A stretch of DNA of 64,000 nucleotides from Pseudomonas sp. P5_109 (GCF_034009455.1 NZ_CP125380.1:2025001-2089000); one strand, 5' to 3'; counted from the first letter of the stretch, positions 26,464-35,144 are shown. Numbers and translations: made by a program. Notes: generated from the letters alone by a model not told the origin.

Positions 26464-27810
26464 ATGAATGTGAATGTAGACTATTCTTTGACTTCTCAAC
26501 AATTTGTGCCTTGTACTGATATAGTCGGTAATGCTAAAGCGTTTTCAGAGCTTTATTTAAAGAGTGATTTTAAAAATATCCCCTCTGAAATTCATATGGT
26601 TTGGGTAGGTTCTCAACCTGGCAGACAGCAACAGGAGTATCTACGGCAGTGGGCGGAAAAAAATCCTGGGAGTACTGTTAACCTATGGGTCGACTCTTTG
26701 CAGTTTGATGCTTTTTCGACTCACAAGGCTATAAGGGGAAAAATCGGGGGGTTGTTTTCTGATCCCCGGCAGTATCAGGCAGAAAAGCTGTTTCGTGGAC
26801 TGTTCAGTCAACTCAATAGCACATTGGGTAAGCCGGTGACATTTCAAAATGAATCGGCGAAAAGACAAGCGCTTAAAGATATAAATATTGAACTGTCTGC
26901 CAAGTGCAATGAGCCGTTCAGGCAGAAGCTACTGTCAAATAAAAATGAAGTCACCGCTATCAATGCAAGTGAGGTGTTGGAGTCGTTTCGCAGACTTACA
27001 CAAGATAATGATGAAAAGTTTCTGCTTGCAGATCGCCTGGTTCTTGATCAAACAATAAGGTCTTGGGACTGCTTGGCTGGAACTAAGTCGCGTGACATTT
27101 CTTCGCTAAATAAATTACAAGATTTGTTTTCTGACGCTAAAAATATTCGTATTCGTGATTTGAGCAATCCCAGTGATATTCAGTTACAGAACAGAAGTGC
27201 CTACAATCATGAGGTTGTTGGTCGTAATGGTGCTTACCCAGCCGCTTCAGATATCGCACGCTATGAAATTTTGTACAACTATGGTGGGGTTTATGTTGAT
27301 ATCGATCTAGAGTGTTTGCAATCACTTGCCGGCTCTTTGGAATCTCATCCCGGCCTCATGTTGGTTGGATTAAGGGTAAATAAGAAAGATGCAGATGGTA
27401 ATGTCATGCCTTATTTTTCCAATGCATTACTGGCTAGTCATGCTAAAAGTGAAATGCTGGCGGAATTTATTCAAAAAATTGGTGAAAAATATCAATGCCT
27501 AAAGGGTAACGAATTTGATGGTGGCCGTTACTTTAGCCGACCTAACAGAAGCACTATTGATCTGACCGGCCCGAATGCATTACGTCATCATGTCGATACT
27601 TTTGTGCATCAGGCGCAAGAACAGGCGGACTTGGTGCGTAATGATGCTTTTTCATTGGCGGAAGCTATTTGGGGAAAAGCAGATCCCGAAAATAAAGTAT
27701 TTTGGGAGGCGGTGGAGTCGCATATGACGTTGCCTGAGGGTTATGTGAATTTCGAGACGGAAGAGCAACAATTTAGTGCAACTTATGCCATGGCAAACTC
27801 CAATGGATAG
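26464..27810 (+). CDS. Putative T3SS effector: TcdA/TcdB-type glycosyltransferase
   Basis: A 448-residue protein with the GT-A glycosyltransferase fold of large clostridial toxins. Near the N-terminus IPSEIHMVWVGSQPG puts Trp47 where TcdB has Trp102, followed by YLRQWAEKNPGSTVNLWVDS. The core has AASDIARYEILYNYGGVYVD: Asp263, Arg266, Tyr277 and the DXD motif Asp279-Ile-Asp281. These match TcdB Asp270, Arg273, Tyr284, Asp286 and Asp288 in identity and exact spacing. The family transfers a sugar from a UDP-sugar to host small GTPases. No signal peptide, protease or delivery domain is present, so secretion must come from the type III system; the first 35 residues would be the signal. The gene is AT-rich with rare codons for this genome. 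The target is unknown. Confidence 0.82.
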   Translation: MNVNVDYSLTSQQFVPCTDIVGNAKAFSELYLKSDFKNIPSEIHMVWVGSQPGRQQQEYLRQWAEKNPGSTVNLWVDSLQFDAFSTHKAIRGKIGGLFSDPRQYQAEKLFRGLFSQLNSTLGKPVTFQNESAKRQALKDINIELSAKCNEPFRQKLLSNKNEVTAINASEVLESFRRLTQDNDEKFLLADRLVLDQTIRSWDCLAGTKSRDISSLNKLQDLFSDAKNIRIRDLSNPSDIQLQNRSAYNHEVVGRNGAYPAASDIARYEILYNYGGVYVDIDLECLQSLAGSLESHPGLMLVGLRVNKKDADGNVMPYFSNALLASHAKSEMLAEFIQKIGEKYQCLKGNEFDGGRYFSRPNRSTIDLTGPNALRHHVDTFVHQAQEQADLVRNDAFSLAEAIWGKADPENKVFWEAVESHMTLPEGYVNFETEEQQFSATYAMANSNG

Positions 27811-27954
27811 AAGGTAATGCCTTTGCGCTATAAATATGTTAGTCAGATTTTTATATTCTGAATTGAGTTGTTAAGTGCGATTTGGGTTTAAGGTGAAAGG
27901 AATTATCTTTCCAGTTAAGACCAAGACCTGAGATCTGTGCTGGGCGTCGAGCGC
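27811..27954. other. AT-rich spacer after the glycosyltransferase gene
   Basis: 144 bp with the composition of the effector gene. A short hairpin (GAAAG and CTTTC, about 27896-27912) is the only structure seen. There is no coding sequence and no clear terminator. The right direct repeat begins at 27955. Confidence 0.5.
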
Positions 27955-28504
27955 TGGCATGAGCGCAATTTGGCAGCGTGCTCACCAGCGCTTTGGCTCA
28001 ATGCAGTCGTCAGCAGCGCTGACGTTATTCAGGAGTGTGGCTGATGAGTCGCGACAAACAACAAGATGAACAACTGGCCCTCGAAGTCGTGGATGCAGTG
28101 CTCGGTGGCGTGGCGTTGAAAGACGTACAAGGCATCAGTGACGAGCACATGGGCAGTCTCTATGCCTTCGCGTTCCAGTTTTACGAGCAGGGGCGGCTGG
28201 ACGATGCCGAAAAGTTCTTCCACTTCCTGTGCATCTACGACTTGAACAACAGCCATTACTGGATGGGGTTGGCCGCCGTACACCAACTCAAGCAGAACCA
28301 CCAGAAAGCGATCGACCTGTATGCGATCGCCTTCGCCCAAGGCAAGAACGATTACCGGCCCATGTTGTACACCGGCCAGTGCCACCTGGCGCTGGGCAAA
28401 ATCGGCAAGGCCAGGTTGTGTTTCGAATATGTGCTTGAACAAGCCACGGAAGACGATCTGCACAAGCAGGCTCAGGTGTATCTCGACACCTTGAGTCACA
28501 TTGA
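27955..28504 (+). repeat. Direct repeat, right copy
   Basis: The counterpart of 25872-26421 (550 bp, three differences). It ends inside the sicA copy 2 coding region, after which the sequences are unrelated. Confidence 0.97.
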
Positions 28505-28535
28505 AAAGGATTGTTCGGAGACAGAACATGAGTGA
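28044..28535 (+). CDS. sicA: Translocator chaperone SicA, copy 2
   Basis: A 163-residue class II chaperone, identical to copy 1 over 154 residues and ending KDCSETEHE. Its stop overlaps the sipB start by eight bases, the arrangement expected of the original sicA-sipB junction, so this 3' end is the native one. The upstream region, with AGGAG and the 17-base palindrome, is also duplicated, so sipB-sipC-sipD keep the same local signals as copy 1. With two copies, chaperone and co-activator dosage may be raised. Confidence 0.94.
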   Translation: MSRDKQQDEQLALEVVDAVLGGVALKDVQGISDEHMGSLYAFAFQFYEQGRLDDAEKFFHFLCIYDLNNSHYWMGLAAVHQLKQNHQKAIDLYAIAFAQGKNDYRPMLYTGQCHLALGKIGKARLCFEYVLEQATEDDLHKQAQVYLDTLSHIEKDCSETEHE

Positions 28536-30297
28536 AATCAGAAGCACCTTCAACCCGATATTTTCGGGCTCGACAGGTCGAGACGAGGCCTTTGAGAAAT
28601 ATGGCAAGGCGGCCAGCCAGGCCGCCAGGACGGCTGACTTTCAAAAGGCCGGCCAAGAGGCATTGGCGCGCCTGACGTCGGTGAGCTACGAAAGTCAATC
28701 CGGCCCATCCGTCGCCAGTGCTGGCAGGCCCGTGCTGCATGCGCCACCACCGCGCGCGGACGGCAACAAACAGGAAACCAATGGTGACCTGTTCACCCTG
28801 TTGATGGCGATGATCAGCGAGATGCTCGGCGAGGTCGACGTCAACAAACTGAAAAATCGCCTGGCGATGCTGCAAAGCATGGCCGGTGCCAGGCAGCAGG
28901 GGCATGAAAAACTGGCGGCTGATTACGCCGCAGCCGTCGAGGCGCTGGAGGTTGCCGAGGGCGAGATCGGGAGCAGCCAGGAGCACCTCGATCAGTTGCA
29001 GGAACGGGTTCGGCATGTCCAGGGATTGCTGGATGAGAGTGAAGCACGGCTGGCGGGGCTGGATCCGGAGTCACCAGAGTATGCGAGTGAGCTGGCGCTA
29101 CGCGACAAACTCAAAGGTGAGCTGGCGGGCCATACCCAGACACTGCAAAAGGCGACCGACGCCCACCTGAAACTGATCGAGCTCGCCAACGCCTGCGCCA
29201 AAACGCTGGCCGCGGTGGCCGTGAAAGTACAGGAAGCCGGGCTCGGTGGACCCTCGGTGAAGGAGTCCAACGAAAAGGCGCTGAGCAGCAGCGCACTGGC
29301 ATTGCTGAACCGCTTGAAGATCATTGAATTGCTGGGTGATGCCGCGCAGAACAAGGAAGAGATCAATCAAGAGCTGTTCCTGGAGCTGCAAGCCAAGCTT
29401 CAGGAGCACATGAAGCTCGAGTCGGAAAAGTATCTGGAAGAAGTCCGCAAGGCCGAGGCGTTGCAGAAAACCATGGGTTGCATTGGCAAAATCGTCGGTG
29501 CGATCTTGACCGTCGCGACCATCGTCGCCGGCGTGTTGACCGCCAACCCGGTGCTGATCGCGGTGGGTGTGATTGGTGCGGCGATCATGATTTCCGACGC
29601 CGCGGTTGAGGCGGCGACCGGTATGTCGTTCATGGCCGAAGCCATGAAGCCACTGACCACTGTGATGCAGGAAGCGATCAAGCTGTTCACCGAGCTCTAT
29701 ACAAAATTGCTGGTGGCATTTGGTGTCGACCCTGAGACCGCCAAAGACATCGCGCAAATCGTCGGCATGATCCAGGGGATCGCGGCAACGCTGGCTGCCG
29801 TTGCGTTGGTGGCCGTGGTCGGGGCACAGGTGATCGGGCCCATGATCGGCGCCATCGCGTCGAAACTGGCCTCGGCAATCAGTGGTGTCGCGCCTGCCGC
29901 GATGCAGGTGTTCAAGCAGGCGGCCTCATCGGCTGGTAACTCACTGACCCAGATGCTGACCCAGTTGCGCGGCTTCATCACCAATGGCGCCGATGCCGTG
30001 TCCCTGGCTCGTTACGGAGCCAATCTGCAGATTGCGCAGGCCGTCACTGAGTTCGGCAATGTGGCCGTGCAGGGCGGTTTGCAGATCGCCAGCGGCGATC
30101 ACCAGGCCCAGGCCGCCGTGCACCTGGCTGACGTGCGGGTACGTATGGCAATCAGCGAAGAGATCACCGCCTACCTCACCCGCCTGGTGGAAGACTACGG
30201 CCAGGCGATGCAGGTCCGTACCCGACAAATCGAACAGGTGTTTGCCGACATGCAACGCAGTCATTCCGTCAGCCTGCAAATGTCCCGGCACGTTTGA
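28528..30297 (+). CDS. sipB: Translocator SipB (IpaB/BipB family, SctE)
   Basis: A 589-residue pore-forming translocator. Residues about 100-240 are a long coiled coil (LAADYAAAVEALEVAEGEIG and the heptads that follow). Two hydrophobic hairpin regions lie near residues 315-355 (IGKIVGAILTVATIVAGVLT) and 410-450 (AATLAAVALVAVVGAQVIGP), as in SipB and IpaB. The protein inserts with SipC into the host membrane. It begins at an ATG overlapping sicA copy 2. Length matches Salmonella SipB (593). Confidence 0.94.
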   Translation: MSEIRSTFNPIFSGSTGRDEAFEKYGKAASQAARTADFQKAGQEALARLTSVSYESQSGPSVASAGRPVLHAPPPRADGNKQETNGDLFTLLMAMISEMLGEVDVNKLKNRLAMLQSMAGARQQGHEKLAADYAAAVEALEVAEGEIGSSQEHLDQLQERVRHVQGLLDESEARLAGLDPESPEYASELALRDKLKGELAGHTQTLQKATDAHLKLIELANACAKTLAAVAVKVQEAGLGGPSVKESNEKALSSSALALLNRLKIIELLGDAAQNKEEINQELFLELQAKLQEHMKLESEKYLEEVRKAEALQKTMGCIGKIVGAILTVATIVAGVLTANPVLIAVGVIGAAIMISDAAVEAATGMSFMAEAMKPLTTVMQEAIKLFTELYTKLLVAFGVDPETAKDIAQIVGMIQGIAATLAAVALVAVVGAQVIGPMIGAIASKLASAISGVAPAAMQVFKQAASSAGNSLTQMLTQLRGFITNGADAVSLARYGANLQIAQAVTEFGNVAVQGGLQIASGDHQAQAAVHLADVRVRMAISEEITAYLTRLVEDYGQAMQVRTRQIEQVFADMQRSHSVSLQMSRHV

Positions 30298-30321
30298 GCC
30301 CATTGATAAAAGGAATATGCC

Positions 30322-31413
30322 GTGACCACGATTTATCCCACGACCAGAACCATACCTACGCTGTTGAACCCGCTCAACGATGCAGGGCTGAGCGAGTTGA
30401 TCGCTCAGGATCAATTTTCCAAGGATCTTAAAGGCAAGCGTCTTTCTGGATCGGCAATCGATCTGCTCGCCGCAAAGCAAGTACTCCAGAGCAAAAACTC
30501 CCCAGCCCCTGCGGCTGCGCAACTCGAAAGTGCAATCGACGCCTACCAGCCCAGTGAAGCGGACTGGCAGGATTTCACCTCGGCGTTGATGATGCTCCCC
30601 GATGAAGTACGCGAGGATCTGATGTTCGATCCAGGCGCTTGGGAAAAACATGCCAACGTATTGATCGCTGCGATTATTGCGCTGAACGTCGCCAGGGTCG
30701 TCAACGCACAATTGCGCGGGCATTTTGGCGTCATGGCGGCGGAGGCGGCGAAGTCCCAGGGCGCAGCCATTGTGGAGTCCGGCAATGCGGCCTTCTACAG
30801 TGCCGTTACTGCTGCCGTAGTGTCCGGAGCAATCGCCGGTTTCGCCATGTTCAAGGCGTTCCAGGGGCTGGGGCTTAAACATACGGATATCAATCTGCAT
30901 AAACGCAACGCCCTGGATGCCAGCAATATCAAGAGCGACCTCGAGCAGCATCGTTCCCGTAATGAATGGGACCCGCAAACCAACTACAAGATAAAAACCT
31001 TCGATGACTTCGGCCGCACGACTTCAGTCGATATCAAACCCAAGGGTTCCACACTGTCGCCTCAGGAGCAGGCGTGGTTTGACGGGGAAATCCTCAAGGC
31101 GCAGAAGGTTGGGCAAACCTCCGACTGGCTGAGCCAGATGGGCAGCAAGGGCATTGAGAAAAAACTGGAAATCGGCCGCTCGCTCAGCGCCATGTCGATG
31201 AACCTGAGTCAGGTCGTGTCCAACCTGGTTCGTATGGCCGAACACACAGCGCGGGAGAAAGAAGTCCTGCAGCAAAGTGCACAAAATACCCAGAAGAGTT
31301 TGAGTGACGAAGTCGGCCAGAAAGACTCGGCTGATGCTGCACTCCTGCAAAAAATCATGGACATCGTGATGCAGCTTTTCCAATCGCGTGCTGATGTTAT
31401 GAAAATGGCCTAA
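30322..31413 (+). CDS. sipC: Translocator SipC (IpaC/BipC family, SctB)
   Basis: A 363-residue second translocator. One hydrophobic region (residues about 155-180, AFYSAVTAAVVSGAIAGFAMF) is flanked by soluble segments; the C-terminal half is predicted helical and ends in LLQKIMDIVMQLFQSRADVM. It begins with GTG at 30322, with AAAGGAA seven bases upstream. SipC also nucleates actin in Salmonella; whether this one does cannot be told. Position between sipB and sipD supports the call. Confidence 0.9.
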   Translation: MTTIYPTTRTIPTLLNPLNDAGLSELIAQDQFSKDLKGKRLSGSAIDLLAAKQVLQSKNSPAPAAAQLESAIDAYQPSEADWQDFTSALMMLPDEVREDLMFDPGAWEKHANVLIAAIIALNVARVVNAQLRGHFGVMAAEAAKSQGAAIVESGNAAFYSAVTAAVVSGAIAGFAMFKAFQGLGLKHTDINLHKRNALDASNIKSDLEQHRSRNEWDPQTNYKIKTFDDFGRTTSVDIKPKGSTLSPQEQAWFDGEILKAQKVGQTSDWLSQMGSKGIEKKLEIGRSLSAMSMNLSQVVSNLVRMAEHTAREKEVLQQSAQNTQKSLSDEVGQKDSADAALLQKIMDIVMQLFQSRADVMKMA

Positions 31414-31427
31414 GTGAGGAAAACAAT

Positions 31428-32510
31428 ATGAGAATTGCAGAGTCCTCACATCCAGGAAACAGTTTGCCCGCTGACTCCAATGCCATCGTTGATGCGCCGC
31501 TACCTGCCGAAATGCCTGTCGAGGTCCATGCCGGATTTTCCCTTACACAGTTGCTCGAAGTTTCGGTAAAGGCGCTGAATCGTAACCTGGAAAACATGCT
31601 CAAGTGCCCGGCGGGAGTTCCAAGGGAGCTTCAAGGGTCGCCTGCCGAGATCTTGGCGCAATATTTCTCGTCTGCTGAGTTTGCCGAGCAAGTCCACGCC
31701 AAACGTATTCGATCGCTGATGTGGACACACCAGATGCGGCAGAGTGGAACGGTGTTCAATCATTGCCTCGAAACGCTGCCAATGGAACAGCGTCAGCAAC
31801 TCTACGATGAGAAAGATCGTATTCACGATGAGCTGAGACAAATGTCGGTGCCGGATGAGATCGCTGACGAGTTCGATCTGAGAATTAATTCTTCAAATGA
31901 GTTTTTTGACAAGCTGCTCGAGCTGATTGACCTGATCAAGAACGGTTACCTGGCCGGTTATGAACACATCATCGCGGCCTATTCGAACTTCTTTTCCGAC
32001 TTCAATACCGAAATTCTCGCGAGAATGGGCGAGTACATCAACGGCGCGAACGACGGTAAAGAGGTCAGACTGGATGCAATAGGATTGAGAGTTCTGTTGG
32101 ATTCCCTGCTCGCGAAGTACTCGCCACCCAACCCTGCCGCCGTACTGTTTCCAGAACCCGGCAAGGGTGGCGCCAGCAGGGAAGAGGCCGAGAGTTGGCG
32201 CAAAGCATTGGGCCTGCCCGAAAGTTGTCTCCATCAAAATGCCGATGGCACTTATTGTGTAATCATCGATACCGGGCCGCTGGCGTCGATGAAAAAAGAA
32301 CTGCCAAATGGAGTGGTTATGTGGGACACCGCAAAATTCCAGGCCTGGCAAACCGGCTTCAATGCCCAGGAAGAGCGCATGAAAAACACGTTGCAGTCCT
32401 TTACCCAGAAGTATTCAAACGCCAACTCTTATCATGATAACTTCAATAAAACCTTGTCTTCACATCTGAATCAGTACGCAGATATGTTGAAGGCCATGTT
32501 GAATTTTTGA
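31428..32510 (+). CDS. sipD: Needle-tip protein SipD (IpaD/BipD family, SctA)
   Basis: A 360-residue hydrophilic protein of the IpaD/SipD/BipD family, which caps the needle and controls translocator release. The central coiled-coil half (YEHIIAAYSNFFSDFNTEIL) and the C-terminal helix (NFNKTLSSHLNQYADMLKAM) are family hallmarks. The N-terminal 40 residues look disordered. A short AT-rich leader with AGGAAAAC precedes the start. It follows sipC by 14 bases. Confidence 0.93.
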   Translation: MRIAESSHPGNSLPADSNAIVDAPLPAEMPVEVHAGFSLTQLLEVSVKALNRNLENMLKCPAGVPRELQGSPAEILAQYFSSAEFAEQVHAKRIRSLMWTHQMRQSGTVFNHCLETLPMEQRQQLYDEKDRIHDELRQMSVPDEIADEFDLRINSSNEFFDKLLELIDLIKNGYLAGYEHIIAAYSNFFSDFNTEILARMGEYINGANDGKEVRLDAIGLRVLLDSLLAKYSPPNPAAVLFPEPGKGGASREEAESWRKALGLPESCLHQNADGTYCVIIDTGPLASMKKELPNGVVMWDTAKFQAWQTGFNAQEERMKNTLQSFTQKYSNANSYHDNFNKTLSSHLNQYADMLKAMLNF

Positions 32511-32616
32511 AGCGAAGCTGCCGCTTATCAGTAAAAGTAAAAAAATGTTCTTGATGCGGGCATGCGCCGGGCTTGTTCAGCCTGGCGTTGTGCCCGATTT
32601 TTTGTTGGAGGGAGCA

Positions 32617-32874
32617 ATGTCGGGTTCCATGAGTGATGATCTTGAACATCAGATTATAAAGTTGCTGTCAGGCTATTTGCGGGTTGATCGACGGACGATC
32701 AACCCGGATTCACGACTGGTGGAAGATTTGTGTGTTGATTCCGTGGGTGTTGTAGAGATTGTCATGTCCATCAATGACGAGTTTGGTATCGATCTGCCAG
32801 ATGCTGATGTGGCGGAGTGGCGAACGGTCGGTGACATTTGTTGTTTGGTAAGAAAATGCATAATTTTTAAATAA
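32617..32874 (+). CDS. iacP: Acyl carrier protein IacP
   Basis: An 85-residue acyl carrier protein. The phosphopantetheine attachment site is VDSVGVVEIV, Ser42. In SPI-1 loci iacP follows the sip genes and has been linked to modification or secretion of translocators; here too it follows sipD. The start at 32617 is chosen for its GGAGGG ribosome site. It is distinct from the fatty-acid ACP, judging by the unusual Cys residues and the C-terminus. Confidence 0.9.
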   Translation: MSGSMSDDLEHQIIKLLSGYLRVDRRTINPDSRLVEDLCVDSVGVVEIVMSINDEFGIDLPDADVAEWRTVGDICCLVRKCIIFK

Positions 32875-33033
32875 AGCCTACTGCTTATGTCGTGTTTTCC
32901 TACGTCATAGAATTACTAGTCCTACGGAATCCTCCTTCTCAACTTCCTATAGTCACGCGGCTTGTCATCTCGAGCCTGATTACCCACAGGCTTGATTGCG
33001 CTTGAGTAACTTTCTATAGAGAAATTTCAGAAT

Positions 33034-34695
33034 ATGGACAGTGCAACTGATCAATCGCCGGTCAAGTCATTCGTTTTTGACCACTGGTTATTGCAAGGCG
33101 ATGGAACGCTGATGCGGGATGGAGAGGGGGTTCACGTCCCGCCCAAAGAGTTGAACGTACTGCGCCTGCTGCTGAAGTCGGCGGGGGCGGTCGTCAGCAA
33201 GGATTATTTGCTGGACCAGGTATGGCCCGAGATGGATGCAGCCGAAGAATCGTTGACCCGCTGCATTTATGCATTGCGCAAGCTGCTCAGGGAAAACAAG
33301 GATTTCATTGCGACCGTGTACGGCCAGGGTTATCGATTTACCTGTGCGGTTGTCGAACTCGACACCCCGGGTCAGGCGAGGGCCGTGGCGCCTTCGCTGG
33401 CTGTCCTGCCGTTTCGCAATCTGGAGGAGACGGCAGCGCTGGATTTGCAGGATGTGATGATCCGTCAGTTGACGTTGGCGTTCGGCGAGGTGTTGCACGT
33501 CATCCCCTCGGGATTGATGGCGACCTATGCACAACCGGTCGATATGCGGTCGCTGATCGGGCAGTTGTCTGCGGACTACTGCTTGAGCGGGCGCTGCAGC
33601 GGCCCGAGCGATCAGCAGCAATGGTCGGTCGAGTTGATCCGTGGCCGCGATCACGTTCTGCTGCATGGGCAGACACTGGATGCCCGTGATCCCGGAGCAT
33701 CGCTTGGGGCATTGACGTGCCTGGTTGCGCAGCGCATTCCAGGTTTGAGCCTGGTCGGTGATGCCTGCGCGTCATACCCGGCCGCGGTGGCGTACCTACG
33801 TGGTTTGTGCAGCGTGCAGCAGCACACCCCGCAGAGTCTGCGCGATGCGCTGGTACAGTTTCGCCAGTGCCTGAAACTCGATACCGGGCACACGCTGTCC
33901 TGGTATGGCCTGGCGGATGCGTGGCTGGGGCAGGCAATGATCGGATCCTGTGATCAGGGCCGGGCAATCGATGAGGCACAATCGGCGATTTCCAATGCCC
34001 TGGCATTGGACCCTGGCAACATCCCTGCATTGGCTCGCCTGGCTTTGCTCACCAGTCTGCGCGGCAGCGAACAGGCAGCCCAGGTGCTTTTCCGACGCTG
34101 TCTGCTGAATGCCGATCAGGCTGACGTTCATTACTTGCATGCCTGGCATCACTGGTTCTGGCGGCGCAACGAGCAGGCTGCGCAAAACATCGACAATGCT
34201 CTGCGCCATGATCCTGATTGCGTAAGGGCGCAGGTCTTGCGTATGCGCATTGCGCTTGCCGCAAGTCCCGAGTCGGCCTTGCAGATGGCTCGTCGAGCCC
34301 TGCAACAAGGCGCCTCGGGCAATTCGTTGCTGGTGATTCTGTATGCCGTGGTATTGGCTTATTTTGACCAGCACGCGGCAGCCTGGGGTGAGCTCGAACA
34401 GGCCGGGCTCTGCGAAAGCGCAATCGGTGAACAGGGCCTGGCTGCCTGGAATGTGCTGTTCGGCGTCAATCCATTCAATGCCCGCGACCTGTATGCGAAC
34501 TGGTTGGCTCTGGCCAGGCTGCGATCCGTTGATGACATGTCGCCAACCCGTTGGTCCGGTTTGACAAGTAGTCCAGTGGTCGCGCCGCTCTGGAGTTCTT
34601 TGCAACGAGAACCTGATGTGGGCTACCAGGCATCGTCGCAGGATCATCCTGACCACGAGCAACCGACGCTGGTCAGCGAGCGGCATCTGGCATGA
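33034..34695 (+). CDS. hilA: HilA-like T3SS master regulator
   Basis: A 553-residue regulator with an N-terminal OmpR/ToxR-type winged helix (residues about 10-108: VHVPPKELNVLRLLLKSAGA, ESLTRCIYALRKLLREN, YGQGYRFTC) and a long C-terminal part with tetratricopeptide-like repeats (SWYGLADAWLGQAMIGSC; ALDPGNIPALARLALLTS). This is the architecture of Salmonella HilA, also 553 residues, which activates the prg and inv promoters. It has no receiver domain. A 159-bp non-coding gap separates it from iacP. It overlaps iagB by four bases, as in SPI-1. Confidence 0.92.
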   Translation: MDSATDQSPVKSFVFDHWLLQGDGTLMRDGEGVHVPPKELNVLRLLLKSAGAVVSKDYLLDQVWPEMDAAEESLTRCIYALRKLLRENKDFIATVYGQGYRFTCAVVELDTPGQARAVAPSLAVLPFRNLEETAALDLQDVMIRQLTLAFGEVLHVIPSGLMATYAQPVDMRSLIGQLSADYCLSGRCSGPSDQQQWSVELIRGRDHVLLHGQTLDARDPGASLGALTCLVAQRIPGLSLVGDACASYPAAVAYLRGLCSVQQHTPQSLRDALVQFRQCLKLDTGHTLSWYGLADAWLGQAMIGSCDQGRAIDEAQSAISNALALDPGNIPALARLALLTSLRGSEQAAQVLFRRCLLNADQADVHYLHAWHHWFWRRNEQAAQNIDNALRHDPDCVRAQVLRMRIALAASPESALQMARRALQQGASGNSLLVILYAVVLAYFDQHAAAWGELEQAGLCESAIGEQGLAAWNVLFGVNPFNARDLYANWLALARLRSVDDMSPTRWSGLTSSPVVAPLWSSLQREPDVGYQASSQDHPDHEQPTLVSERHLA

Positions 34696-35144
34696 CGCCG
34701 CGCAGAATCAAGTGGCTAACGGTGCTGGTGTGCCTTGGCGCGAGCCAGGCGCAAGCCTGGTGCTGGAGCCAGGCGGGGACCCGACATGCGATCGAAGCCG
34801 AACTGCTTCGAGCGATTGCCGATGTCGAATCAGGACAGAATCCGAACGCGATTAACTACAACAAGGACGGTTCGCGAGATATCGGGTTAATGCAGATCAA
34901 TAGCTATCATCTGCCCCGTTTGAGCGCTCAGGGCATCACTGAGCAGCGCCTGCTGGATGATCCTTGTCTGTCAGTTGAAGTCGGTGCGTCGGTGCTTGCC
35001 GAATTTATCTCGCGTTACGGCTACAACTGGACGGCAGTGGGTGCCTATAACGCCGGCAATTCTCCTCAACGGCAAGCCGCGCGCCTGCGCTATGCGCGCA
35101 AGGTCTGGCAGCGTTATCAGGAGTTTTCCCAGGCTCGACAATGA
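34692..35144 (+). CDS. iagB: Lytic transglycosylase IagB
   Basis: A 150-residue SLT-family enzyme with a signal peptide (LTVLVCLGASQAQA, cleavage near residue 22). The catalytic Glu is in ADVESGQNPNAIN, and the motifs DIGLMQINSYHLPRL and VGAYNAGNSP are intact. It cuts peptidoglycan to let the T3SS pass. Its ATG overlaps the hilA stop. Confidence 0.95.
   Translation: MTPRRIKWLTVLVCLGASQAQAWCWSQAGTRHAIEAELLRAIADVESGQNPNAINYNKDGSRDIGLMQINSYHLPRLSAQGITEQRLLDDPCLSVEVGASVLAEFISRYGYNWTAVGAYNAGNSPQRQAARLRYARKVWQRYQEFSQARQ

Larger units (their letters stand above)
26422..27954. mobile_element. AT-rich insert between the two sicA copies
   Basis: This segment holds the last codons of sicA copy 1, the glycosyltransferase gene and 144 bp of AT-rich spacer. 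Base composition changes sharply: the 60 bases from 26521 contain 17 G+C, while the 60 bases from 26161 in sicA contain 33. No transposase, terminal inverted repeat or att-like site was found. With one copy of the flanking repeat, the unit is 2083 bp. A homologous single-crossover integration, or a tandem duplication followed by gene capture, would give this structure. Confidence 0.75.

Noticed and set aside
26464..27810. NleB/SseK arginine glycosyltransferase
   Set aside because: Those also have a DXD motif, but the surrounding SDIARYEILYNYGGVYVD pattern and the N-terminal HMVWVG match the TcdA/TcdB group.
25842..28535. Insertion sequence or composite transposon explaining the duplicated sicA
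   Set aside because: No transposase, terminal inverted repeats or short target duplication are visible; the repeat itself is chaperone coding sequence.
32617..32874. Acyl carrier protein as sign of a fatty-acid or polyketide cluster
   Set aside because: No synthase or transferase is near; the position after sipD is that of iacP in SPI-1 loci.
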